The notes under the pieces: generated by a model
What the model saw: the letters and a program-made list of their open reading frames with translations, nothing else
Databases searched by the model: none
What the model was told of the DNA's origin: nothing
Translations under genes and position numbers: made by a program
Shown: one piece after another, positions 38,889 to 46,732 of the stretch
Layout: every line of letters starts with the position of its first letter
How positions within the stretch are numbered: position 1 is the stretch's first letter
Assembly (NCBI GenBank): GCA_965204835.1
Contig: OZ242017.1
Location: forward strand, 2,604,001 to 2,668,000
From: VXMT01 sp965204835
Lineage (GTDB): Bacteria; Chloroflexota; Dehalococcoidia; UBA2979
DNA length: 64,000 nt
Reading direction: 5' to 3'

Positions 38889-39067
38889 TGGGCTGCCTCG
38901 GGGGTTCGGGGGAGCGTGCGGATGGCTCCGGGGAGTTGCCTTATTTTACCAGCGGGAACGCCTACGCGGAGCCCCGGACGGGCTTGATTGCCATGGCGCG
39001 GCAGGTGACCACCCCGGGGCGCCGAGACGCCTCGAGGAGCTACGCGATGCGGCCGAAAGGCGACGAA

Positions 39068-40276
39068 TCAGACTGCTACCTCGAACTGCTTTCGAACCTG
39101 GCCGGTTCCGACGAAATGGGAGAGGAGCCGGTAGTTCCCGGTCTCGTGGCGCACTCGACCCGCGACGATCGCAGGATGTACGCCTACGCGTTGCGCGAGG
39201 CTGATCACTTCCATCCCACCGGGGTCCTGCAGCAACCCGCTCCGCTCCCAGTCGGCCTGCGGAATGAGCGCCTCGGAGGCTGCGGCGTCGGCCGCCGCCT
39301 CCTCCACACCCAGCTCGCCTTCGAGTTCGCCCACCGACGCGAGGTCATCGAGGAAGGCGTCACGAGCACCTCCGCCGAGGTGGAGACTGACGTGAGCGAG
39401 TTCGTGCAGCAGCGTGAACCAGAAATTGTCGATGCGGTCGTAGCGGAGCGTGAGGCCGACCACTGGCCGCCCGTCAGCGAGCTGGAGCGTCGCTCCGTCG
39501 AGATATGTCCGCGAAATATGGGGCAGGATGACGAGGGCGATCCCGTGTTCCCCCAGGAATTCCTGCACTCGTAGCGGGCCGTCCTCGGATGCACTGAGCC
39601 TGGCGATCTCCCGCAGGAACTCTGGCGTGGCCGTCCCCGGATGGAATGCTCGCTCAGGAAGGTGAGCGTTCGCTTCGGCCATGACCCGCCAGCACCAGGC
39701 GGTCAGCGCATACGCGTTCGCCTTGGCGTTCAGGCGCTGACCATCGTTCTTCCGGTACAAGGCCGCTACGGCGGCGGGCCGGACTCCCGCGCGCTCTGCC
39801 AGTTCGCGTACGAGCTGCTCAGCATGACCGCGCAGGTCGTCAACTCGGCGAATCCACTCGCGCTTCGCCATCTCCTGCAGCGGAAACCTGCGAAAGTCGA
39901 TCGGACCCGCGTCGCTAGCGGGCTCCCGGAGGAGGACCTCCGCAGGGATTCGCAGATGCTCGTGGAGCGCGCGAGCCATCGGCATGGTGATCGGGCGCTG
40001 CCGGGAGAGCACTTCCGCGACGCGAGCCGGACTCCCGATCAGCGGAACCAGGTCACGACGACTGAGTTCCGCCTGGTCCAGCCGGAACTCGATTGCTGCG
40101 ACGGGATCGGGGTACGCGAGCGGCTCCTGCTTCGACTCGTAGAGCTCGACGAGATCCGCCAGCACATCGAGCTCATCCCCCTCCGGAGTGCCGTCGGCGG
40201 CGTCGAAGATCTCCTCGATGCGCGCGAGCGCACGTTCGAGGTCCGCATCGGTGCGGATTGGGCTGATGGCCTGCAT
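39068..40276 (-). CDS. higA: HigA-type antitoxin fused to ImmA/IrrE metallopeptidase
   Basis: 402 aa. The N-terminal ~110 residues are HigA-like: PIRTDADLERALARIEEIFD, a Glu-rich linker and an XRE helix-turn-helix (LSRRDLVPLIGSPARVAEVL, RQRPITMPMARALHEHL). The C-terminal part is an ImmA/IrrE Zn peptidase with HELAHVSLH (HExxH-type HELAH) and a distal Glu-rich helix. Such fusions can autoregulate and may be inactivated by their own protease domain. It lies 2 nt downstream of the higB toxin, in toxin-first order. Confidence 0.88.
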   Translation of the reverse strand: MQAISPIRTDADLERALARIEEIFDAADGTPEGDELDVLADLVELYESKQEPLAYPDPVAAIEFRLDQAELSRRDLVPLIGSPARVAEVLSRQRPITMPMARALHEHLRIPAEVLLREPASDAGPIDFRRFPLQEMAKREWIRRVDDLRGHAEQLVRELAERAGVRPAAVAALYRKNDGQRLNAKANAYALTAWCWRVMAEANAHLPERAFHPGTATPEFLREIARLSASEDGPLRVQEFLGEHGIALVILPHISRTYLDGATLQLADGRPVVGLTLRYDRIDNFWFTLLHELAHVSLHLGGGARDAFLDDLASVGELEGELGVEEAAADAAASEALIPQADWERSGLLQDPGGMEVISLAQRVGVHPAIVAGRVRHETGNYRLLSHFVGTGQVRKQFEVAV

Positions 40277-40278
40277 GC

Positions 40279-40572
40279 CTACACCTCCTCGGCGTCTATG
40301 CGGTCGTACTCCGCGTGCGTTCCCAGGAACTTCACGTACGCGAGTCGCTTCGGGTAGTTGATCCAGACGACCAGCCGGTAGTCATTCCCCTTGATACGGA
40401 AGACGACGCGGCCGCTCCCGATGATGCTGGCCCGCGGATATCGAGCCAGGAGGTCCGTTGGCGCGTCCCACTCCTCTTTCTCGACTTCCCGATACCAGGC
40501 GAGCAGAGGATCCTTCGCAGCAGCATGGCGCTCCCAAAACATCCTCAATGTACGTTTAGACAGTATACGCAC
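40279..40572 (-). CDS. higB: HigB-type mRNA interferase toxin
   Basis: 97 aa, RelE-superfamily ribosome-dependent RNase of the HigB_toxin type. MRILSKRTLRMFWERHAAAK and RVVFRIKGNDYRLVVWINYP, followed by FLGTHAEYDRIDAEEV, match the family along the whole length. GTG start at 40572 is chosen because the family begins M-R-[IV]-x-[SR]. A TACAAT hexamer on the minus strand at about 40625 could be the -10; no good -35 is seen. Confidence 0.93.
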   Translation of the reverse strand: MRILSKRTLRMFWERHAAAKDPLLAWYREVEKEEWDAPTDLLARYPRASIIGSGRVVFRIKGNDYRLVVWINYPKRLAYVKFLGTHAEYDRIDAEEV

Positions 40573-40710
40573 GTTCTATTGGTTCCGCCAGAGATACGCA
40601 GTACTTCACTCCCAGTTACGACGTATTGTACTCGTGAGTGTACGCCTGAGCGACCAACAGATGGCTGAAAGCCGGGGCCCGGGCCGCCTCCCGGAATGAG
40701 CGCTCCGCAC

Positions 40711-41202
40711 CTACGCGGTCCCCGCTGTGCCATCACGATGCGCCACGGCCTCCATCGCCGCGACGTACGCGGCTGGCAGTCCCACCTCCTCCGCCCCTCG
40801 CAGCATCGTCCCGAGGTACGCCGCCGAGGGAGCGATGTGCGACGCCTCGCGCGTCGCGACCTGGTAGGCAAGGCAGTCGAGGGACGCGCCGTCCGGGGTC
40901 GTCACGGTGACCTCGATGCGGCGGTAGTGGGGCGGGTCCAGGTGCAGGCCCTCCTGTCGGTCGAGGGCATCGCGCTCGGCCAGCGGGACACGCCAGACGG
41001 CGCCCCAGACCTCGCCCTCCGGGGCCTCGACGATGTCCGCCACCCCGCCGTCCCACCGCTCGCTGCGGCGCGTGAAGGCGAGGCGGTAGCCGGGCAGGAG
41101 AGCAACGCCGACGAGGGCGGCCGAGGGGCAGTTCTCACGCAGACGGGAGCCGAGCAGGTTCGAGCCGTAGCCGAAGTAGGCGAAGGTCCCGGCGTCAGTC
41201 AG
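40711..41202 (-). CDS. gamma-glutamylcyclotransferase-like protein, apparent CTG start
   Basis: 163 aa. AYFGYGSNLLGSRLRENCPS is the substrate-binding motif at the N-terminus of GGCT-fold enzymes; a catalytic Glu is expected in the YRRIEVTV/EGLHLDPPHY region. It acts on gamma-glutamyl compounds or related amides. The frame has no ATG, GTG or TTG upstream until deep inside the preceding gene; a CTG at 41202, overlapping the puuD-like stop (CTGACTGA), is the only start that keeps the motif at the N-terminus. Both neighbours act on gamma-glutamyl amides. Confidence 0.8.
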   Translation of the reverse strand: MTDAGTFAYFGYGSNLLGSRLRENCPSAALVGVALLPGYRLAFTRRSERWDGGVADIVEAPEGEVWGAVWRVPLAERDALDRQEGLHLDPPHYRRIEVTVTTPDGASLDCLAYQVATREASHIAPSAAYLGTMLRGAEEVGLPAAYVAAMEAVAHRDGTAGTA

Positions 41203-41911
41203 CGGACGTCTCGCGGCACGCCTCGACGAACGCCTCGAACAGCGCGCGCTGGTCGTCGGCGACCTCGTCGCGCTCCGGGTGCCACTGCACCGACATGGCC
41301 CACCGCCGGTCCGGCCGTTCGAGGGCCTCGACGATGCCGTCGTCGGTGGTGGCAACGACGTTCAAACCGTCCGCGACGCGGTCGGTGGTCACGGCCTGGT
41401 GGTGACGCGAGTTGACCCGCAGCGTGCGGTCGCCGAAGACGGCGTGGAGCAGGCTGCCCGGCGTGGCCGTGACGTCGTGCCAGCCCGAGTCGATCGCGTC
41501 GCCCTCGCCGCGGCGCGCGCGGTGCGGCTCGCGCTCGTGGATGTGCTGGAGCAGTGAGCCGCCGGCGAAGACGTTGAAGAGCTGGTGACCGCGGCAGATG
41601 GCGAGCACCGGCACGTCGCGCTCGAACGCGTCGCTGAGCACGGCCGACTCGAAGTCGTCGCGGTCCGGCGCGACCTCGCGCACGTACTCGCTCTGCTCCT
41701 CGCCGTAGCGGGTCGGGTCGATGTCGATTCCCGCGGTCACGACGACACCGTCGTAGGCAGGCAGCGCGCGGTCGCCCTCCCACGTGGCCTGGTCGTAAGG
41801 CACCGGTTCGGCGCCCGTCTCGACGAGGCGGTCGGTGTAGTCCTCGAAGCGCTCGCCCATCACCTCTTCGGCGCGGGTCACGAGGATGCGTGGGCGGTCG
41901 CTCGGGCTCAT
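41195..41911 (-). CDS. gamma-glutamyl-gamma-aminobutyrate hydrolase-like class I amidotransferase (peptidase C26)
   Basis: 238 aa. Nucleophile Cys in PVLAICRGHQLFNVFAGGSL and His-Glu in MSVQWHPERDE complete the C26 triad; MSPSDRPRILVTRAEEVMGE begins the flavodoxin-like fold. PuuD-type enzymes release glutamate from gamma-Glu-GABA during putrescine use. The C-terminal region overlaps the start of the GGCT-like gene, so the two are translationally coupled. Confidence 0.88.
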   Translation of the reverse strand: MSPSDRPRILVTRAEEVMGERFEDYTDRLVETGAEPVPYDQATWEGDRALPAYDGVVVTAGIDIDPTRYGEEQSEYVREVAPDRDDFESAVLSDAFERDVPVLAICRGHQLFNVFAGGSLLQHIHEREPHRARRGEGDAIDSGWHDVTATPGSLLHAVFGDRTLRVNSRHHQAVTTDRVADGLNVVATTDDGIVEALERPDRRWAMSVQWHPERDEVADDQRALFEAFVEACRETSAD

Positions 41912-41983
41912 GGCGGATCCTCGGCGGGCAACCGGCGGCGCGCAGGACGCGAGTCGCTCGCCGGTGACGTCGGGCAGCGAAGA

Positions 41984-42060
41984 TGGTCGGGGTGCGCAGA
42001 TTTGAACTGCGGACCTCGTCGTCCCGAACGACGCGCTCTGCCAAGCTGAGCTACACCCCG
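41984..42060 (-). tRNA. tRNA-Pro (anticodon CGG), CCA encoded
   Basis: Cloverleaf on the minus strand: acceptor CGGGGTG/CACCCCG, D-arm GCTC...GAGC, anticodon stem CGTCG/CGACG with loop TTCGGGA (anticodon CGG, reads CCG), T-arm CGCAG-TTCAAAT-CTGCG, discriminator A and a genomically encoded CCA. Confidence 0.95.
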
Positions 42061-42175
42061 TGGGAGCGCGGAACCGCGCTCGGTGATCGATCGTAGCACC
42101 CGCGCGGAGACAGCGTCGAGGCTACACGGGTATGATCTCCATCGAGTGGCAGGGGGGAAAGGCCGCACGGCGCGG

Positions 42176-43720
42176 ATGCCCCCGATCGCCTTCTCCCGGT
42201 TCCGCAGGCTCCTCCGCCCGCTCGCGCCGCGCCGCGCCGCGGGCCTTGCGGTGCTCGCCGTCGTCGTGGCGCTCGCCGCCGTCGCCGGGGCGACGCCGGG
42301 TGAGGCGCAGCGCGTGAGCCTGGGCGAAGAGAACTCCTGGCTCCGCATCCAGAACGTGGGCAGCGAGCCCGCCACCATCGACATCGAGTTCTTCGACAAG
42401 GACGGCGGCGCGGTCGCCCGCGACTACTGCCCTCGCGAAGACGCATGCGAGGCGCTGCCGCCGGGCTTCGGGTGGTCGTTCTTCCAGCAGGGCTACCGGC
42501 CGCTCGAGGCCGGCTACCGCGGCTCGGCCGTGGTCACCGTCGACCAGCCCTTCGTCGCGCTGCTCGCGCGCGACGTGTTCAAGGCCAACCTCTTCCAGAT
42601 CGGCGGCGACTCGCTGCGCCTGACCGTTGGCACCGCGGCGCAGTACGCCCCGATCGTGCAGAACACCGACGAGTACGTCTCGCGCCTCTCCGTCGCGAAC
42701 CTGAGCGACGACCACGCCGCGTGCTTCCAGATCCTCTACTTCGACGAGGGCTCGACCCGGCCCATCGTCGACCCGCCGGGCGGGACCGCGGGCTGCTCTG
42801 CGGGCGGGTGGCTGGTCGCCCCGCGCGGGGCGCTGCTCCGCGACGAGCACGACCTGCCGGTGCCGATGGGGTTCGACGGCTCGGCGATGATCATCGCCCG
42901 GCGAACCTCGGCGGGCGTGCCGGCCGACGCGCAGCTGCCGTCGCTGATGGTCGATACGCGCGAGCGCCACGGCCCCGGCCTCGCCACGTACCGCGCCTTC
43001 GACGGCCAGGAGCTGAGCCACGAGATCGTGCTGCCGCTGGTGGACCGCAACGCCAGCGAGGGCCGCACGACGTGGACGACGCGCTTCCGCATCTTCAGCA
43101 GCGTGCAGACGGAGAACGAGGTCGAGCTCCTGTTCACGGGCCGGGACGAGAGCGGCAGCGAGATCGAGATCGAGCACAGCGTGCTGGTGTCCTCGGTGCT
43201 CACGTGCGACCAGCGGCTGGACGGCGCCGGGGGGTGCCTGCCCGACGATGTCACGCTGCCCGGCGTCTTCTTCGGCTCGGTGCGCGCCCGCGCCGCCCAC
43301 CCCATCTCCATCGTCGCGCAGCGACTCGCCGACGACGGCGCGCTGGCCGACTACCGGGGCTTCACCGCCGAGGAGGCAGCGCGCGAGGTCATGCTGCCCG
43401 TGCTCAACAAGAACTTCGGGCCGTGGGGGGACTTCCAGGGCTGGAACTCGTGGTTCCGCGTCGCCACGTTCGACGGCTCGGAAGGCTCGATGCACGTCGT
43501 CTACTTCTCGAAGGAGTTCCCGAACGGGCTGCTCTCGCGCGTGATCCGGATCGACGGGCAGCGGACGCTGCGGCAGTGGGATGAGCGGCGCCTGCCCGAT
43601 GGATGGGTCGGCAGCGCGATCATCGTCGCGAACCGCCCCGTCGTCGCCGTGGCCAACCTCGAAAGCGACGTATTCGAGGGCGACCCCGTGATGCTCTACA
43701 ACGGCGTCAGCCTCAAGTAG
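42176..43720 (+). CDS. secreted protein of four tandem beta-sandwich repeats
   Basis: 514 aa. Signal peptide/TM (LAVLAVVVALAAVAGATPGEA). The mature part consists of four repeats of about 120 residues, each starting [NT]-[S/W]-W-x-R/T-[IV]-x-[NS] (SWLRIQNVGSEPATIDIEFF; YVSRLSVANLSDDHAACFQI; TWTTRFRIFSS; NSWFRVATFDGSEGSMHVVY) and ending with a G-[YFW]-x-GSA-hydrophobic-[IV] strand (YRGSAVVTVDQPFVALLARD; FDGSAMIIARR; FGSVRARAAHPISIVAQRL; WVGSAIIVANRPVVAVANLE). Such repeats are common in surface proteins of Chloroflexota. Function unknown; a sortase exists in the window but no LPXTG-like signal is present here. Confidence 0.82.
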   Translation: MPPIAFSRFRRLLRPLAPRRAAGLAVLAVVVALAAVAGATPGEAQRVSLGEENSWLRIQNVGSEPATIDIEFFDKDGGAVARDYCPREDACEALPPGFGWSFFQQGYRPLEAGYRGSAVVTVDQPFVALLARDVFKANLFQIGGDSLRLTVGTAAQYAPIVQNTDEYVSRLSVANLSDDHAACFQILYFDEGSTRPIVDPPGGTAGCSAGGWLVAPRGALLRDEHDLPVPMGFDGSAMIIARRTSAGVPADAQLPSLMVDTRERHGPGLATYRAFDGQELSHEIVLPLVDRNASEGRTTWTTRFRIFSSVQTENEVELLFTGRDESGSEIEIEHSVLVSSVLTCDQRLDGAGGCLPDDVTLPGVFFGSVRARAAHPISIVAQRLADDGALADYRGFTAEEAAREVMLPVLNKNFGPWGDFQGWNSWFRVATFDGSEGSMHVVYFSKEFPNGLLSRVIRIDGQRTLRQWDERRLPDGWVGSAIIVANRPVVAVANLESDVFEGDPVMLYNGVSLK

Positions 43721-43805
43721 CCAGCCTGCCGCTGCCATCGCCGTTGCCTGCGCCCGTCTGCGAGTAGCCCCCTCGCGCGCTACGCTCGGCGTCGGGAGCG
43801 TGGCG

Positions 43806-44297
43806 ATGCCCGACAACGGACTGATGACCACCGCCGAGGTCCTCGAGCGCTACCGCTCGGGGCCGGCGAGCGGCGTGTTCACGGACGGCTCGTGCAGCGG
43901 CAATCCCGGCCCCGGTGGCTGGGGCGTCGTGCGCGTGCGCGACGGGCGCGTCGTGGCCGAGCGGCACGGCGACGACCCCGACACCACCAACAACCGCATG
44001 GAGTTCGAGGCAATGATCGCGGGCCTCGAGATGATCGAGCCGGGCGAGGCGGAGACCGTCTACTCCGACAGCCGGCTCGTGGTGCAGACCATCAACGAGT
44101 GGGCCGCGGGCTGGGCGCGGCGCGGCTGGAAGCGCCGCACCGGGCCCGTCAAGAACCTCGACCTGGTGCAGCGCGCCTACGCGCTCGCACAGGAGCGCCC
44201 GCATGTGCACATCGAGTGGATCGCCGCGCACAACGGCGCACGCTGGAACGAGTACGCCGACGCCCTCGCGACGGCGTACCTGCGCGACGAGGTCTGA
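43806..44297 (+). CDS. rnhA: ribonuclease HI
   Basis: 163 aa. Degrades RNA in RNA-DNA hybrids. The catalytic acidic residues are in GVFTDGSCSGNPGPGGWG (Asp), NNRMEFEAMIAGLEMI (Glu), VYSDSRLVVQTI (Asp) and GARWNEYADALA (Asp), with His in AAHNGA. ATG at 43806 is preferred to the GTG at 43800 because GGGAG lies 7 nt before it. Confidence 0.95.
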   Translation: MPDNGLMTTAEVLERYRSGPASGVFTDGSCSGNPGPGGWGVVRVRDGRVVAERHGDDPDTTNNRMEFEAMIAGLEMIEPGEAETVYSDSRLVVQTINEWAAGWARRGWKRRTGPVKNLDLVQRAYALAQERPHVHIEWIAAHNGARWNEYADALATAYLRDEV

Positions 44298-44360
44298 GCC
44301 TCGCCGGCTCGGCTGCGGAGCGTGGCTACCGCCCGCGGTGAGCGGCCCCGGTGACCAGGC

Positions 44361-45173
44361 CTACCGGCCGCGGTACTGAGCCGGGCGCTTCTCGAGGAAC
44401 GAGTTGACGCCCTCGCGGAAGTCGTCGGACAGCATGAGGTGGCCGAGCGCCAGCCCGGTGTAGTCCGTGACGCGCTGCAGGTCGTCGTTGTCGTTCATGT
44501 ACACCACGCGCTTGCTCGCGGCGATGCTGAGCGAGGGGCCGCTGATGATCTCCCCGGCAAGCTCGAACGCGGTGTCCATGAGGTCCTCGAGCGGCACGAT
44601 CTTGAGCAGCAGGCCGATCTCGTAGGCGCGCTGCGCGTCGATCATGCGGCCGGTCAGCATCAGGTCGAGCGCGGCCTGGTGGCCGGCCTGCTGCGTGAGC
44701 AGGTGGCCGAGGCCGAAGTCGGCCATGATCCCGCGCTTGAGCTGCGAGACCTGGAACTGGGCGTTCTCGGCGGCGATGCGCAGGTCCGTGCCCAGGGCGA
44801 GGCCCCAGCCCATGCCGACGCAGTGACCGTTGATCGCGCTGATGAACGGGATGTCGCAGTCGCGGATGGCGCGGATGGCGTAGCGCTCGGGGTGGCTCGG
44901 CCGCCACGGCATCTTCTCGGTCTCGTTGCCGGGGATGCGCCGCGACAGGCCCTCGCGGACGTCGGCGCCGGCGCTGAACGCGCGTCCCGCGCCGGTGATG
45001 ATCACGCACTTCGTGTCGTAGTAGCCCTCGTTCAGCGACTGGGCGAAGCGGCCGATGCTGTCGGCCATGTCGCCGGTGAAGGCGTTGAGGCGTTCGGGGC
45101 GGTTGAGTTTGAGGACGGTGATCTCACCGTGGTCCTCGAAGGTGACGTGCTCGGTAGCTACTGCGGTGGCCAT
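44361..45173 (-). CDS. enoyl-CoA hydratase/isomerase family protein
   Basis: 270 aa, crotonase fold. ITVLKLNRPERLNAFTGDM, oxyanion-hole segment AFSAGADVREGLS and INGHCVGMGWGLALGTDLRI. At the usual catalytic-Glu positions the helix reads AENAQFQVSQLKRGIMADFG, so whether it hydrates, isomerises or hydrolyses CoA esters is uncertain. It could act after the acyl-CoA dehydrogenases of this window. Confidence 0.92.
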   Translation of the reverse strand: MATAVATEHVTFEDHGEITVLKLNRPERLNAFTGDMADSIGRFAQSLNEGYYDTKCVIITGAGRAFSAGADVREGLSRRIPGNETEKMPWRPSHPERYAIRAIRDCDIPFISAINGHCVGMGWGLALGTDLRIAAENAQFQVSQLKRGIMADFGLGHLLTQQAGHQAALDLMLTGRMIDAQRAYEIGLLLKIVPLEDLMDTAFELAGEIISGPSLSIAASKRVVYMNDNDDLQRVTDYTGLALGHLMLSDDFREGVNSFLEKRPAQYRGR

Positions 45174-45282
45174 GGCCCTACTCCTCGGCGGTCATTCGAT
45201 GCGGCCATGCTAGCGCACGCGTCGAGGGGTGAGATGTGGATCGTCGAGGCGACGGGTCGCGGTCGACCCGGAGTGGCGACTG

Positions 45283-45447
45283 CTACATCCAGAGGCGGAT
45301 GGCCGCGAGCGTGATCGCGAGGCCGGCGAGCTGAAGCGAGACCAGTGTGAACTTGAGGCGTTCGATGTCTGCCTTGGTCGCGAGGTGCTCCATCGCGCCC
45401 TCTATGCGAGCGACCCGTTCACCGAGCGTCTCGGACTGTGTCGTCAT
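45283..45447 (-). CDS. tandem coiled-coil/TM mini-protein, copy C, 54 aa
   Basis: Third cistron of a tandem triplet. MTTQSETLGERVARIEGAME, LATKADIERLKF, then the TM segment LVSLQLAGLAITLAAIRLWM to the last residue. It is a shortened paralogue of copies A and B: the coiled coil between ERL and KF lacks two heptads relative to A and one relative to B. Function unknown; the fold (amphipathic helix plus C-terminal TM) resembles phage haemolysin-XhlA-like proteins. Confidence 0.75.
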   Translation of the reverse strand: MTTQSETLGERVARIEGAMEHLATKADIERLKFTLVSLQLAGLAITLAAIRLWM

Positions 45448-45478
45448 GGCTATTCCGTTCCCACGGCGGTGATCACCG

Positions 45479-45664
45479 CTACATCCACAGCCGGATGGCG
45501 GCGAGGATGATTCCCATGCTCGCCAGGTGGAGCGAGACCAGCGCGAACTTCAGCCGCTGCATCTCGGTCCGCAGCCGCTCGATGTCGGCTTTGGTTGCGA
45601 GGTGCTCCATGGCGCCTTCGATGCGCGAAACCCGCTCAGCGAGCGTCCCGGACTGTGTCGTCAT
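45479..45664 (-). CDS. tandem coiled-coil/TM mini-protein, copy B, 61 aa
   Basis: MTTQSGTLAERVSRIEGAME, LATKADIERL-RTEMQRL-KF, TM LVSLHLASMGIILAAIRLWM. One heptad (RTEMQRL) between the flanking ERL and KF. ATG at 45664 chosen, with AAGGA 9 nt upstream; an in-frame ATG at 45673 would add three residues. 25 nt after copy A and 31 nt before copy C. Confidence 0.78.
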   Translation of the reverse strand: MTTQSGTLAERVSRIEGAMEHLATKADIERLRTEMQRLKFALVSLHLASMGIILAAIRLWM

Positions 45665-45689
45665 GGACGTCATTCCTTGTTGCCGTCGT

Positions 45690-45896
45690 CTACATCCACA
45701 GCCGCATGGCGGCGAGGATGAGCCCCACGCTCGTGAGCTGGATCGAGATGAAGGTGAACTTCATGCGCTGCATCTCCGCCCGTACGTCTTGCAGCTCCGT
45801 CCGCAGGCGTTCGACGTCAGCCTTCGTCGCGAGGTGTTCGAGCACACCCTCGATGCGCGCGACCCGTTCGCCGATTGACCCGGACTGTGTCGTCAT
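45690..45896 (-). CDS. tandem coiled-coil/TM mini-protein, copy A, 68 aa
   Basis: First cistron of the triplet. MTTQSGSIGERVARIEGVLE, LATKADVERL-RTELQDV-RAEMQRM-KF, TM FISIQLTSVGLILAAMRLWM. Two heptads between ERL and KF. The predicted mRNA leader is about 35 nt. All three copies end RLWM, suggesting that the C-terminus contacts or crosses the far side of the membrane. Confidence 0.78.
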   Translation of the reverse strand: MTTQSGSIGERVARIEGVLEHLATKADVERLRTELQDVRAEMQRMKFTFISIQLTSVGLILAAMRLWM

Positions 45897-45936
45897 CGCC
45901 GGTTCGTTTCGCTCCGTCGCTCACCCTGCTGCCGTC

Positions 45937-45971
45937 AGTGTAGGCGTCCAACGCTTCGTTATCAACTAACG
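45937..45971 (-). promoter_or_regulatory. sigma-70-type promoter of the mini-protein triplet with overlapping dyad
   Basis: On the minus strand TTGATA (45965-45960) is 17 bp from TACACT (45942-45937), a near-consensus pair about 40 bp before copy A. The dyad CGTTA-TCAAC-TAACG (45957-45971) overlaps the -35 and could be an operator. Confidence 0.65.
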
Positions 45972-46043
45972 ATCCAGTTATTACGTATCGAATATGGGGA
46001 CTCAGCAGGCGTCCCCCGGCGCCGTGCGCGGCCGCGCGAGGAG

Positions 46044-46083
46044 TTGACTTCCTCACCGCCGTAAACTAGTTTGCATTGCAAAC
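46044..46083 (+). promoter_or_regulatory. promoter with GTTTGCA-T-TGCAAAC palindrome
   Basis: TTGACT at 46044-46049 and TAGTTT at 46067-46072 (17-bp spacer). The perfect 15-bp palindrome GTTTGCATTGCAAAC (46069-46083) overlaps the -10 and start site of the operon that encodes a membrane protein and a winged-helix regulator, so negative autoregulation is likely. Confidence 0.65.
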
Positions 46084-46102
46084 CTAGGGGCAGGGGTACG
46101 CC

Positions 46103-46732
46103 ATGGCATCCGACGCCGACCGAAGAACACTGACACCCGAGGAGAGCTGGAGTGCGATCCACGCGACGATGGAGCACGCTCGCAACTCGATGTACATCGC
46201 CGGCACGGCGACGATCCTGCTCCTGTGGGGCATGATCGTCTCGCTCGGCTACCTCGCCGAGTACGCGGCCGACACGGTGTGGTCGGACTTCGCCGACAGC
46301 CGGCCGTGGCTGAGCGCGCCGCTGTGGGGCGTGCTCGTTGTGGCCGGCATGGCCGGCAGCGCCGTCATCGGACACCGCGCGGGCCGCAACCTCGCGGAGG
46401 GCGAGGCGGCGCGCGGCGCGGGTCTGCGCGTGTTCGCGTTCTGGCTGGCCGTCGCCGGCGCCGCCTTCCTCATCCCCGCCGCCGCGGGGCTGTGGGTGGA
46501 AGAGCACGCCGAGGCGATCCCGCGCGTCGCGATCGGCATCGTGGCGCTGGGCCACGTCCTCTTCGGGATCATGCACCGCCCGTTGATCGCCGCCTTCGGC
46601 GTGGGCATCGCGGCAGCCTTCTACGTCCCCGACCGCCTCGCGGGCGATGGCGCGCTGGCCATGTCGGCGCTGGCGACCCTGGTGCTGGTCGTCGTCGCGG
46701 CGGCGTGGATCCGGCGGAGCCGGGTGCTTTGA
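46103..46732 (+). CDS. six-TM membrane protein of unknown function
   Basis: 209 aa. A short polar N-terminus (RTLTPEESWSAIHATMEHAR) precedes six hydrophobic segments, the first SMYIAGTATILLLWGMIVSL. It resembles the membrane proteins that commonly precede a YbjQ/HTH_34-type regulator in small two-gene operons, but I cannot name a family. The stop overlaps the regulator start (TTGA), so production of the two proteins is coupled. Confidence 0.75.
   Translation: MASDADRRTLTPEESWSAIHATMEHARNSMYIAGTATILLLWGMIVSLGYLAEYAADTVWSDFADSRPWLSAPLWGVLVVAGMAGSAVIGHRAGRNLAEGEAARGAGLRVFAFWLAVAGAAFLIPAAAGLWVEEHAEAIPRVAIGIVALGHVLFGIMHRPLIAAFGVGIAAAFYVPDRLAGDGALAMSALATLVLVVVAAAWIRRSRVL

Noticed and set aside
45283..45896. 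Phage lysis cassette (XhlA-like) interpretation of the tandem mini-proteins
   Set aside because: No holin, endolysin or other phage gene lies nearby; the resemblance is only of general architecture.
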